From Heterodera schachtii (taxonomy: Eukaryota; Nematoda; Chromadorea; Rhabditida; Heteroderidae): DNA of 64,000 nucleotides. The translations under genes and the position numbers were made by a program. Positions 27,158 to 38,381 of this stretch are shown here, piece by piece; the stretch's first letter is position 1, and each line of letters opens with the position of its first letter. The DNA lies in assembly GCA_023374025.1 (NCBI GenBank), contig SIJG01000053.1:310001-374000 (forward strand), in the 5' to 3' direction. The notes beneath the pieces are model-generated. The model made no database searches. It saw nothing but the letters and a program-made list of their open reading frames with translations, and was not told where the DNA came from.

Positions 27158-29846
27158 GATACAATGTTGTTGTCCGAAACTGATTAAGTGGCAGAGGAGG
27201 TTGAACAACAAGAGATTGATGCGTAAGGGAAAAATTCATATGAGAAGAAGGCGGTGAAATATGCTAAATGAATATAAGTTTAGGAAATTAAAATAACTAA
27301 AGAAAATAATAAAATTTTGCGATACCATAAGTGATGGCGGAGGATTTGATGGATTAAAAAGCGCAATTGGCGGCGAGAGAGTTGAGCCCCTCACATGCGA
27401 ATTTGAAGCGTTTTCATGGAGAACTGTGACATTTCCATTTCCATTTGGAATTTGTGGCGGAGGCATCGAAAAAAATTGAGGTGGAGGTTGAGATTTATCA
27501 ATGGTAAGCAGTGTTTCGGCAGTATCTTGTGTAGCGTTTTGTGTTGCTGGCGGTGGAGAAAGACCAGGCGGTGGAATGATTGGAGGTGGAAAGTTTAAAT
27601 GTTGCGTTAATTGTGGCGGAGGTTGTTGAGGAGGAGGAAAAAAGCGAGCCTGACGAGGGTCCAATTGACGGGGGTCCAGCGTTGTTCTGCTTAAACTGGC
27701 GCTTGGCATTGGCATTGGTATATTACTGTTGTCGGACAATTGACAAGCAGAAATAGTTTGATTCACCAAACGCTATAAAGAAAAAATATATATTAAAAAA
27801 GGTAAATTTTGATAATTCTACACGTAGAAATTTTTTTTTCCTTGTATCTCAAGTGTAGAAATTGAAATTTGATAAAATTAAATAACTCAAACAAAAAATT
27901 GATAATTCAGTTTTCCGAAAACAATATTTTTGATTGAAAACATCTTAGGTTATTTATTTTTGCTGCGACGCTATGTACCGGCCCGGCGACTTTCTGAGGT
28001 GTACCATATAATACTACCTAGAAATATCCAAATTTTAATTACTTGCAAACGTGGGTCCATTTCAGGTACAGCGGGAATAGACGCGACATAATCCTTGGAA
28101 GATTTAAGAAAACAATTGCTCGGTCCGGGTCCGTACTCCTCATCCATCTCCATGTCTTCTGCTCCCACTGTCTCATCGCCTTCGACTCCGTGTACGAATG
28201 GGTCATCACCAGCAGTTGGAGATGGTGCATCTCGTGGGGGCGAGGAAGGTGCGTCCAGACTGGTCAACGCTCCTGACTTTTCCATCTTTTCGAGTTGCTG
28301 TTTTGTTTCGCGAATTCCTTCGGCAAACTTTTCATAAGCCTGAACATAGTTTATGTGCTATAGATGTTTCGCTTAAATATGTATACATCGTTCACTACGG
28401 TCACATCCCTCAACTGCAAATTGAAGGTCTGTTTGGCATATTGCATCAATTCCATAAGTTTCATTCCTTTTTGCCGATGCCTTTCAACGCTCTCCAAAAA
28501 CGAGGCCATTTTTTGTCGGGATGTATCCATGTCCGCAAGTGCCTTCACTCCTTCCTCTCTATCTGAAAAAAGTATTTATTCTCTGCTCGTTAACTTATGA
28601 AGACCTTTCACTCGAGATTGGACTGATTCTTTAAAGTTAAAAGAACTTCTGGCCAGTATTTCACGAGCTTTTTCGGTGAGAACCTTAAAAAGATAAAAAT
28701 AGCAATTTAAACAATTAAAAAGGTAATACTGGAGAATCTGGGCTCCACCCAAAACAAAAAAAAAAACTTTTTTTTTTGTTTCTGTTATGAAAAGATTGAC
28801 CCGGGGGTTTTCTGGGCTTCTGATCAGAATATGATATCAGATTTGCAAAAATCATTGATTCTATCATTGATTTTAAAAATCATAGATTTTCGAAATTTTG
28901 TAAATATTGTCAAATGTTACTAAAAATTGATTATTGGCAGGGTAGTAAGTGTTTTGTGTGATTGTTCTATTCATCTCATTGGCAATAAAAAGTGCTGCTC
29001 ATATATTGTTGCTTCATTCGAAAAAGGATGCAACATTTGACCATATTGACAAAATTTCAAAAATCTATGATTTTCAAAATCAATGAAAAAATCATTTTTT
29101 GAAAATCTATGACAAAATCACGTGATCAGAAGCCCAGAAAATCCCCGGGTTGTCTTTTCATAACAGAAACAAAAAAAAAAAATTTTTTTTTGAGTGGAGC
29201 CCAGATTCTCCGGTATTACCATTAAAAAACAACCTCATTTTTGAAGAAACTGTCGATGCAACGAGCCATTTGCGAAAAGTCGATCTCGCCACTTTGAGAA
29301 TCGTCCTTCTCAGTGGCTATTCTACTAACTGAAAGGAAAGAACTGACCCTCAACGATGTCTTTAGAATAGTTACCCAATGCCGCTTTCATTTCTTCTATG
29401 ATATGAGCAGGGTAAACATTCCGTTGTTCCAAAACTTCCACGCACCGCGAGATCGCCTTCTTCACATTTACACTTAATTAAGCGCACAAACAGTAAGAAA
29501 TTAAAAAAAAGAACTCTACTTGGACATCGCAGTTGCGTTTATCCAGTGTGGATGCAAAGCCAAAGTTACATTATTATCCTTTTTGCTTGCTGCTTTTTGC
29601 ACAACATCATTCAACAAATAAATGAGTGCGATGCGTAATTTCTCAGGAGCTGAAATTACATACATTGTTTTAAGGGACAGGAATGAATAAATGAATACCT
29701 TTTTTGTAGATATCCATCCAAGAGGTGGCAATTCTGTCAATCATTTCACGATTATGTAAAACCCATTTTGAGCATGTTTGAACTGCTTCTTGTGTTTGAT
29801 TAATTGCTTGGAGTCGTTTTCTTATGGTTTCTTCACTTATTTTCAT
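27084..29846 (-). CDS. CID-domain regulator of Pol II CTD (RPRD/CIDS family)
   Basis: Related to RPRD1/RPRD2 and C. elegans CIDS proteins, which bind the phosphorylated RNA polymerase II C-terminal domain and recruit CTD phosphatases. From ATG 29846 the first exon reads MKISEETIRKRLQAINQTQE, then SWMDIYKK, followed by APEKLRIALIYLLNDVVQKA. These are the helices of a CTD-interacting domain. Further exons give a coiled-coil stretch (REEGVKALADMDTSRQKMAS and FLESVERHRQKGMKLMELMQ), an acidic segment (GAEDMEMDEEYGPGPSN) and a long proline-rich tail (PPPQLTQHLNFPPPIIPPPG). The last exon taken begins HISPPSSHMNF and runs to TAA 27084-27086; an alternative splice at 27121 would change the tail. One intron holds a 499-bp foldback element (28722-29220). 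A location in the nucleus is inferred from family role. Confidence 0.85.
28722..29220. mobile_element. Foldback MITE-like element with perfect 8-bp TSD, in CID-gene intron
   Basis: The ends are inverted repeats of about 110 bp beginning GGTAATAC(T/C)GGAGAATC. The arms share TGTTTCTGTTATGAAAAGA and TTTTCTGGGCTTCTGATCA. Both sides are flanked by the same octamer ATTAAAAA (28714-28721 and 29221-29228). No transposase frame is present. An 8-bp duplication fits hAT, P or Merlin-type transposition; the family is not determined. Confidence 0.85.
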
Positions 29847-30391
29847 TTTAACAATATTTATTCTGAATTAATGGAGATTAACACAAAACTTATTTAGTGA
29901 ATGTTAACGTAAATTCATCAAAATCATATTTGTTATGTAACGGCATTTTATGTAGTGCCCCAGCTTCAGTGAAGCAGTTAAAAATAGGATTTCATTGTTG
30001 AAGTATACTGTATACATATGTCAAGACAATGGTCACGCATTAAAATTTTTTATTTTTTTAAGTAGGTAAATTTTTTTGTTTTTTTTTTCTGAAAATTTGA
30101 AAGGTCGATCCTTAAGGGTCATTTTTGACGGAACCGGGGCCCCGCTGAGATTTTACCGAAGTTCCGGTCCCATTTTTTGGTGCAATTTACTAACAGATTT
30201 TTCATCAAAAATGGTAATTTTGGATTTAGGGAATTTTTTGAATGAGTTCTTGAAATTTTGACCCAGCGGTTTTATGAAACGACCCAATAGATAATTTGTT
30301 TGTTTAATCATGGTCATTTTTTTCCATTAGTCCTAATTTTGCATCATAATATTTAATGTTAATTTTAGTTTTCTTTTATTCAAATTTGATA
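29847..30391. other. Divergent promoter region between CID gene and RPB6
   Basis: No exon recognised. AT-rich sequence contains T runs near 30050-30090 and a GC-richer patch (GGAACCGGGGCCCCGC near 30130). It separates minus-strand transcription on the left from plus-strand transcription on the right, so both promoters should lie here. Confidence 0.5.
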
Positions 30392-30896
30392 ATGGCTGAT
30401 GATGAAGATTATGATGGGGGAGAAATGGACGGCGATGAGTTTATGGAGGAAGAGCCCATAGAAGACCTTGATGCGGAACACCAAGCGGGAGAAGAAGAGG
30501 AAGGCGCGGAGAATGTCCAAGTTATTGATGTAACCTATTATTTACATATTATTTGAATTTTGGTTTTCAAGGTTTCAGACAAAGTTGCATCGTCCAACCG
30601 AGTGACAACTCCTTTTATGACGAAGTACGAACGTGCAAGAGTTCTTGGGACAAGGGCGCTGCAGATAGCTATGGGTGCACCAGTTATGGTCGAAATTGAA
30701 GGCGAATCGGACCCTTTGGAAATTGCGCGTAAGGAGCTCAAGGTGAATAAATATTCCAATTTCAACAATAGCGAGGTACCAGTTAATCTAACCTAACATT
30801 TAGGACCAGAAGATTCCCATAATCATTCGTCGTTACTTACCTGATGGTTCATTCGAAGACTGGGGCATTGATGAATTGCACATTACGGATTGGTGA
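30392..30896 (+). CDS. rpb-6: RNA polymerase subunit RPB6 (POLR2F)
   Basis: Subunit shared by RNA polymerases I, II and III, at the base of the clamp. Exons 30392-30529, 30572-30742 and 30804-30896 join in frame to 402 nt, 133 aa, a normal length. An acidic N terminus ([20 protein letters not shown]) precedes the conserved core: [46 protein letters not shown] and [17 protein letters not shown]. The introns are short GT-AG. It is first in a plus-strand cluster; the PHPT1-like gene begins 125 bp downstream. Confidence 0.98.
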
Positions 30897-31020
30897 AAAT
30901 GATTAACCGCGTAATTTGGCATTTTCTATTTATGTTTAATGCATTGTTTGATTCAGTAATATTTTCTGCTTATTTATTGACCGATTTTAATTGACGTTAA
31001 TACCTTATTTAAACTCCATT

Positions 31021-31493
31021 ATGCGTTTATCAATCAGACACTTTTCTAGAGGTGTTTTGTCAATGTCTATTCTTCAGAAACTTTCTCCTGTAAACATCGA
31101 CTCTAAAGGCGTTTTTAAGTACATTCTCATAAAGGTTTTTTTCTGTGAAGATTCAAGCAAAATGCGAATTTAGGCTTCTGATGGCGCAACTGAAAGATTT
31201 TTGGTTCGTGGTTATGGCCGTTGTAAATTTCACGCGGATATTTTGGAGGAAGTGCAGGCAAGCGAAGGAGAGAAGGCCATTGAATTTTCTTGTGTTGGCG
31301 GTGGCCGGGTAAAACATGAGCCGGAAGCCAAACGTATCTTCGTCTACGGATATTCCCAGGTGCAGAATTCCCAAAAAGATTTTTATCGGAGTTGTTTAAG
31401 GGCTTTGGCCGTGCTGACCACGCGAAATCTGTCGAAATCCTGAGGGAACGTTATCCTAACTACGCAATCGAATGGTCCAACGAAGGATATTAG
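31021..31493 (+). CDS. 14-kDa phosphohistidine phosphatase (PHPT1/Janus family)
   Basis: Small phosphatase acting on phosphohistidine or phospholysine. Exons 31021-31134, 31174-31359 and 31401-31493 join to 393 nt, 130 aa. Family landmarks: IDSKGVFKYILIK, YGRCKFHADILEEV, with the His equivalent to catalytic His53, CVGGGRVKHEPEAKRIFVYG and YPNYAIEWSNEGY at the C terminus. The first 14 residues (MRLSIRHFSRGVLS) resemble a mitochondrial presequence; the in-frame ATG at 31063 would give the cytosolic-length protein. Dual localisation by start choice is therefore possible but unproven. It lies between RPB6 and the METTL17-like gene with short gaps on both sides. Confidence 0.93.
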
Positions 31494-31653
31494 GGCAGTA
31501 AATAAACCTCTATTATACAAGATTGTAACGTTTTTTGTTTTATATATTTAAAAATAAAATTGGGTTCTTGGAATGTATGACATTTTGTCTGTTAAAGTGA
31601 TCCCGTCTTTTAACTTCGATCTTTTTTATCCGCATCTTATTTTTAACATCAGA

Positions 31654-34150
31654 ATGCGTTTTATGGTCAAAAGTCGCGTCGTTCGGTCCCTTCGCCGGTG
31701 TCCTTTGCCCTCCTCGTCCTCTCCGCTTTTGTCCATCCCTTTTCAAGAATCGTCCACCGGGACTTTGCCTGTTCTCTCAAAGAGGCGTCTTCCTCCACGC
31801 ACTCCGCTTTGGGCGTGGGCGCTGTTCAATGGAATTGAAAAAACATCCTCTGATGGTCGTGTGGCCCATATGACTTCGATTAATTGCAACACGGGCGTTA
31901 AATCCATCGTCCGACTTTCCACGCCGCCAAGTGACACTAAAGTTTCGCATTTCAATCATATCTTAGTTAAGAACAAATAAAAAACGCTCATGTGACCAAA
32001 TTATCTCAATTTCCGGGCCAAGCGATGGAAGCGCTGGGAGCAATTATTTTGGACTGTAAGAAACCACCGAAAATACTGCAGAAAGAAGCGGATGATGTAA
32101 GTTAATAGGGCGACATAATTTAGAAAGGACTTCAGTTGTCGAACAAATTGGAAATGCGACATTTCCCGGCCAACCCTAAAGAAGTGCAAATGGCACGTAA
32201 ACAGATAATGCATGAAATGTTCGAAGAGAACCCAGCACTGTTGTACCAATGGGAGGACACTAAACAACGGCCCACCCTCAGCCGAATGTTTGACAAAGAG
32301 ACACAGAAACGGTTAGCATTGACTCGCTACAATTGGAAACCGCTCAAATTCGACACAAAAGAGGCGGCCGTTGTTTATGCGCTTTCGCGGTTTTTTGTTA
32401 ACAGAGAAAGGCATTTATAAACGTTTTTCATTTACTCTAGATTCGGTGGGTATTTTGCAGAAATGCGGCGAGTGTTTTCGGAATTTGATCGGAATGGATT
32501 TGAGCCCGAGACGGTGCTCGATTATGGCAGTGGAAGTGGGGCAGCTTTCTGGGCGGCCTTTGAAAGATGGGGTAAATCAAAAGACTATGCTCAATCACAT
32601 TAAAAAGTCATTTTGCAGGTAACAAAGTTCGTGAATATTCTCTCATGGACCAAGACTATGTGATTCGACAATTGTCAATGGATTTGCTTAGGGTCTGGAA
32701 AAAATTTCTCTAAAATTTCTTTGTCCAATTCAGGGAACGAATTATACAGGATCGGGCGGAATGATCACTCAAAATGTGTTTTTTCGCAAGGATCTTTTTC
32801 CCTCTCCGCAGCATACTTATGACTTGGTCATTTTGCACCGAACTCTCATCGAAATTCAATCGGAAGAGGAGCGAATGGAATTGATCGAAAAGCTTTGGAA
32901 GAGAACAAAAAGGTATTTAAAAAAACCAATCCTCACAACTCACAATCATTGAATAATAATTTTTCAACGCTAATGATATAATTACTAGACAAAAAAACAA
33001 AATTATTCCCTTGAAATTTTCTTAAGGAAAATCTTTTCCTTTTAGGTTAGGTAAGTTTTGATTTTTTCTTGAATTTGTCTCGGCGACATTTTGTTTTGTC
33101 CTTCTCCACCGTGCACGACGACGCCCCGAATCTTTTTTCCTCTTTTTTTTCTTCACAGTTGAATTTTTTATGTATTTTTTTAACTATTTATTTTTACTCG
33201 AAATGAATGACTGGCGGTGCTGTTAGACTTCGCCGGGGCATTGTTAAGGAAAATAATAAAATTAATTTCATTGTTTTTTCCGGAAATCCATTTAGGTTTT
33301 TGGTTGTGGTGGACTCGCATATGCCGGATGCTTTTGAAGCACTGATTCAAATTCGGGACTTCATTCTTATCGCCGGGAACGACTTTGATGCTGATAAAAC
33401 TAAGGAATTGTTACGCCAGCATGGCAAATTGGACCAATACACAATCGAACTGTTCGCCAGCAACAAAGTGGAAACTTACGAGAAATTTTGCATAGCAAGG
33501 GAAAAGGTGGCGAATTCGCTCTCTCTTGGCATTGTGATGTTTTTCTCAAGTTGCCCGATCATGTGCCTGTTCCGACTCGGCTTGAGCCTGGCCATGTGTT
33601 TGCCCCTTGCCCACATGACCAGGCTTGCCCGTTGCTCAGCAAGCAAAAGTCATGCAAATTCAAAGTGCGTTGGCAGGAATTCCGAACCGATCACAGAACT
33701 AAAAGTGTGAACAGAGACGGGACTTTGACGGGAGAGTTCAGTTTCCTTATAATGGAGAAGGGCGAGCGAAAGCCGACGGACGCTGTGCCGGCGCGACTTT
33801 TGCAGGTATAAAGCCAAGCTTGGAAGAAGACACTTTCCATTTAGCTGGAGCGAGCTCACAAATGTGTGTCGTGCCATGTTTGCACTGCCTTTGACGGCCT
33901 TCAGCAACTCGTCGTGTCCAAAAGGCATGGGAAAGTGTACGCGCGCATTCGAAGGGCGATGCCCTCCCAACTTTTGCCAGTGAATGTGCGTTCATATTCC
34001 AATCCCATATTGATTTACGGAGCATTCTTTTAGATGGAGGTCGTCAAGAGTGAAATTGACTTGTTGAGAAGCAGTGAAACTTTGGAAGAACAAAAGCGGC
34101 AGAGAATGCTGTCCATTTCCGATGCTGCTCAAATCGAATCATTAAAATAA
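31654..34150 (+). CDS. METTL17/Rsm22-like mitochondrial ribosome assembly factor
   Basis: Rsm22-family protein with a methyltransferase fold needed for mitochondrial small-subunit assembly. Ten exons join in frame to 1689 nt, 562 aa: 31654-31855, 31972-32096, 32136-32389, 32441-32571, 32619-32692, 32734-32912, 33296-33506, 33551-33805, 33845-33985, 34034-34150. Seen: an Arg/Ser-rich N terminus suited to mitochondrial targeting, the SAM-motif-like VLDYGSGSGAAFWAAF, a central DLVILHRTLIEIQSEEERME and a Cys-rich part (GHVFAPCPHDQACPLLSKQK, then HKCVSCHVC) consistent with the 4Fe-4S-binding cysteines reported for METTL17. The protein is longer than human (456 aa), partly in the loop after IRDFIL. 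The start follows a TTTTTAACATCAG acceptor, suggesting spliced-leader addition. The exon 1-2 join is the least certain. Confidence 0.88.
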
Positions 34151-34687
34151 ATAAAGTTTTATTTATCCGTTTGTTCGAATTGAGAGGGGTGGGTGGGGGG
34201 GGGGGGGTAAGTGGCACCGACTGTTCTTTCTCCTCCTTCGTTAATACTCGTGACCTCCAATCGATGTTTATACCATTCAAGGGCGTATCTAGGGGAGGGG
34301 GGGGGGGGGATTCCCCCCCCCCCCCCCCCCGAAATGGAAATTTTTAAAAATTTTCCAGCAAATAATGGAAAATTTTTTCGAATTCACCCCCCCCCCCCAA
34401 ACGAAAATTTAAAAATTTTTAGGCAATTTTCGTAACAAATAGCACTCAAATTTTCAAATTTTTCCCGGCGGCGCCTATCGGCACCGCCGAACCTCCATGT
34501 TCCACTATTTTTACAAGTTTTTTGCCGTAAAACGGCCAAAATTGGGTCATTTCGAATGTCGATTGGCTAAATTACACTTTTTCACCAATTGTTTCCACTT
34601 AAATGTGCGTTGACTAGTTTATTGTTTTATAACAATTTATGAGAAAATAAATGAGAGATCTTAAGTCCATTTACCAAAAATTTGGGT
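34151..34687. other. Convergent 3' spacer with G/C homopolymers
   Basis: This is the gap between two converging transcription units. It contains adjacent G and C runs (34195-34207, 34295-34330, 34387-34399), several AAAATTTTTAAAAATTTTC palindromes, and a 30-bp GC-rich motif (TTTCCCGGCGGCGCCTATCG, near 34465) repeated in diverged form at 36915. No gene seen. Confidence 0.6.
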
Positions 34688-37108
34688 TCAGTCCGCTTTC
34701 TTGTTGCTATCAATCGGTCTGTTTTGCTCATTTAAAGACTCGTCCAATTCCTCCAAGGGTAAACTTTCCTCTTCGTCATCATCCGGGTAGAATTCGTCCC
34801 TTTCCACGGAAAAATCAGCCGAACAGATTGAGTAAGTGATGATGGAGAAGAATGCCAATGGCACTCCAAAAAGGCAAACGGTGAGAATGGGTTGGTGTTG
34901 GAACATGTCGTACACATTGCTAAACGGCCACAATCGCTTTTCCATCCAGCGAATGACTCTCTCTCTCTCTGATCAACTGGGAGGAGTTTCTCACCTGGTG
35001 ATTTCGTAGGCCATCCTTCGCAGCCGTGTGATCCACGCGCGGCCCCCGTGGACTGTCACTTCCCCCAGCCGAACACTGTGAAGGAACAAAAGCAACGATT
35101 TGGCCGTCATTTGCGCTGGGTGATCTTTGCTGAGGTAAAATTCGTAGCTGGAGTAATTGAGCACGACCAAATCTGAGAATGAGCAAAGTTTTGGGTAAGG
35201 CGAAGGGGGGGGGGCGGGGGGCAATTGGTCACTCGGCAGAGGAAGAGAGTCCATCACAACGCCACTGGCAATTTGGGCCCCGTCCAACCAGCCAAACTGA
35301 AAGTGCTGCTCAATTTCAGCGTCCACACGGGCTTCGACCACTGTTCGTTTTATCAAGGCAAAGAAACTGGAGGATTCTGTCCGTTTCGGTCCGTTTGTCT
35401 TTGCCTCCGTTTACCTCCCCGATTCCGTGCTGGCGTTGTGTCTGTCCATTCCTTCAATTGAGCTCAACATCAACAGTTTTCCTGTCGACTCAGCTATTTC
35501 CCGAATGTTTGTCGCGCTAATTTGAGTTAAAAAAGGCCATCGATTTCTTCCGAACCATTTTTCCAAGTCATCTGAGGAATTTGTTAGTGATTGAAGAAAA
35601 GCTCAGATTGAAATACCCTTTTCGACATCAAAAATCTGCAAATAATCCACATCCTTAACTGCAATGATTCTGGTCTCATTCCCTGCCAATTCCTCCTCGT
35701 TCGCTTTCAATATTTCTCTGTTATGAAGTTCGAAAAATCGAACATCGGTAAAGAGTAACTCGGATGCCTTTTCAAATTGGCGCCAAAGTTCATTTTCTGG
35801 CGACCCTTCCTCCTCCGCTCTCTGTGCAGGGTCAAAGAAGACAAAAAATGGTTCGTTTTCACTGTTTTTTCGCAACTTAAGCAAAAGGGGTCCCATTTTC
35901 GACTTTTCCAAATTCCCACCTCTGCAAATTTCGCTGGTGTGCCAATTTTGTCAACAATTGGGCCTGAACACTTTTCCACAAATTTCACCATTTCGTCTTT
36001 CCTCCGTTCGCCCTCATAATGCAATTGGGCACCATTACGAAAGCTAGGAAAGCTTTAAAGTTTGAATTTGAAATGGCACTAACAAAATGATGGTTGGATA
36101 TCCATTGATGCGTAAAACGGACGAAATGGAGGAAAAGCGAGTGCAGTCCAATTTCCCAATTCGAACGGCCGAGTTCTTGTCCGCCAGCTCATGGGCCAAA
36201 TTTTCCCAAACGGGCAACATTTTCTTGCAATGGGCGCACCACGGCGCATAAAACTAACAAAAGGGGAAGATTAACTATTGGAGAATAACTCATCCAAAAT
36301 ACCTAGGTATTTGTTTTTAATTGCAGCTAGTATCAGGCCCGTAACCAGAGGAAGGCAAATTTGAATTGAAAAACTATCGTTCATAATTTTTCCAACGGCG
36401 CCTATTGACACCTATTCTTTTTTTTCGTATAATTTAGTACAACTCGGTCCCGTTGCACTTTCTTTGGGAGCAGCACGGTCCCTTACCCCCGCCGTTTCAA
36501 GTCAATGTCAACTAGTTTTTGTCATTCTGACGTGACCGGAAAATGCGTCAGTGATACAAATATTTTAAAATAAAGTTCTGTAACATATGTTTTGTCGAAA
36601 GCCCAATTTTCGAAATTAACCTTGTTGGTTCAAAATCGGTTTAAATACACGGAAACAAACTGAAAGGCATCAATCCTTCAATAAGAGACCATTAACGCTT
36701 TTTTGAATAAAAAATTCTAAATTCGAAAATTTGGCTTTTCGACCCTTTGTACGACAATGCTTATGCTAAAGAATTTTAAAAAAATATATTTTTATCACTG
36801 ACACTTTTTCCGGGAGCCATTCTGACGGATACTCGAAAGAGACAGTTCCATATCAATTTTTTTAATAGTCTTTTTTGACATCTGTTACCAAATCGCATTC
36901 AAAATTACAAATTTTTTCCCGGCGGCGCCTTCGGCACCGCCATCGTCTGAATTTCTTTAAAACCCACCACAACAAACCAAAGTCCTTTGTCCTTCACATC
37001 CAAAAAGCGTTCATTCAATTCAATGACATTCGAATGAATTTTAGTGCTGCTTGTGAAGCACAAAAAACAAAAGATGCTTAAAGAAATCACTGGGCCAAAA
37101 CGAATCAT
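34688..37108 (-). CDS. TMX3-like transmembrane protein disulfide isomerase
   Basis: ER-membrane thioredoxin protein catalysing disulfide exchange. Exon 1 (about 36968-37108, ATG 37108) has a signal peptide (ISLSIFCFLCFTSS) and NERFLDVKDKGLWFVV. After an intron of about 710 bp, exon 2 starts at 36253 with FYAPWCAHCKKMLPVWENLA, the thioredoxin motif. The active site is CAHC, where human TMX3 has CGHC. Later exons follow the family (RINGYPTIIL, then the redox-inactive domains), ending with a membrane helix (TVCLFGVPLAFFSIITYSIC), an acidic cytosolic tail and the terminal residues KKAD. That is a KKXX ER-retrieval signal. It is third in a minus-strand cluster after RPB7 and SEC11. Internal exon borders between 34950 and 36060 were not all fixed. 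Confidence 0.9.
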
Positions 37109-37364
37109 TGCGAAAAGGGATTTACCATTGAAATCCGATAAAATAGTTTAAAAAAAAGTATAAAGTGGTTGGGTAAACCCATCGTGAAGACAAAAATTCA
37201 CATGCAACAATGTTTTAATCATTTAGTTAAAGCGAAAAGTTATACATAAATAAGGAAAGCAATAAAAAAGATGATAGAACCGAACCGAAAAGAAAATGGA
37301 CAGATGAGAAACAAACCAAGCCTCGGTAAAAAAAAACAACACTTCTTCGGAATCAATTCTCCAT

Positions 37365-38246
37365 TCATTCTCTATGCAAAAGCACGAAGAGACCAAGTAG
37401 TGCAAGAACGGTGTACTTGAGTTTCGGGTAGTCGTTCATGATTATAGTCACCTGAAAAACAAAAAAATGTCCTCAGAAAGCAAGGGTATAATACATAAAA
37501 ATTTAAATGCATTTATTTGAATCGAAGGGGGAGAGGACCGGGAAAATGCAGTGCACACAACCACTGATTAACCAACTAATATTCAAAAAAACTGAAAATG
37601 GTGCAAATTTTGTTTATAGTTTGCTCCTATTCTAATATAATAGCAAAGGTTATTGGTACCCTTACCATGCCAACGTATGGGACAAATCCTTTGGCACGAC
37701 CGACCACATCTTTGCGTTGCAGCCAATATTGGCCGGGGGCATAAAGACCTCTGTCATCAACCTGTAAAATCACAGTCAAACTTATGTCCAGGAGTTGAAC
37801 AGATGGCTAATTTAGTAAAAAAATAACCCGAGAAACTGACCATGTTATTGTCACCCTTGGTCAGAAACTTGGTCTCTTCGTCGTTCTTCTCGTGCACTTT
37901 GATTACTCTGTGCACGATTGGGATGTCACGACCTTCAATTTTGAACACAGTTATGTCGCCGGCTCTGATTGGGTCGTCCAAGTCATTGGTGAGCATCAAA
38001 AGATCACCCCGGTAAAACGCAGGCTCCATGGAACCGGACAGAACAACAACAATTGGACTCTCAGAACCCGTCACAACCATAAGACCTAAAGTGGAAAAGA
38101 GTGGAAGTAGAAATACAGAAATGATGACCTTTCCATATCATCAGAGCCGAACTGACAATCATGGCGAAATTTAAAAATTGATACACAATCTGACGACCAT
38201 CCATGCGACGGAACTCGTCAAAAATTGACAAATCGAAAAGGCCCAT
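37365..38246 (-). CDS. Signal peptidase catalytic subunit SEC11
   Basis: Catalytic subunit of the ER signal peptidase complex. Four exons, 38129-38246, 37841-38085, 37666-37761 and 37365-37451, join in frame to 546 nt, 181 aa, as expected for SEC11. An N-terminal membrane helix ([20 protein letters not shown]) is followed by the catalytic Ser ([15 protein letters not shown]), the His ([12 protein letters not shown]) and the Asp-containing [10 protein letters not shown]. The C terminus ends in a hydrophobic segment ([16 protein letters not shown]). All introns are GT-AG. It begins 135 bp after the RPB7 stop codon on the same strand and is followed 256 bp later by the TMX3-like gene; both others also have secretory or housekeeping roles, and shared transcription is likely. 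Confidence 0.97.
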
Positions 38247-38381
38247 TTCTGTGATTCTTGGTTATAAAATTAATAAAAAGTAAAAATTGTTTAGATATAA
38301 TGAAAAAACAACTAATGTTAAAATAAGGTAATTTTTTTATAAATAAATTAGGCAACTAAAAGAATTCATGGAAAAATTCAT

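Noticed and set aside
31743..31955. Minus-strand frames of 60-70 codons opposite METTL17 exon 1
   Set aside because: The plus strand gives a presequence-like exon that joins in phase to the conserved METTL17 body.
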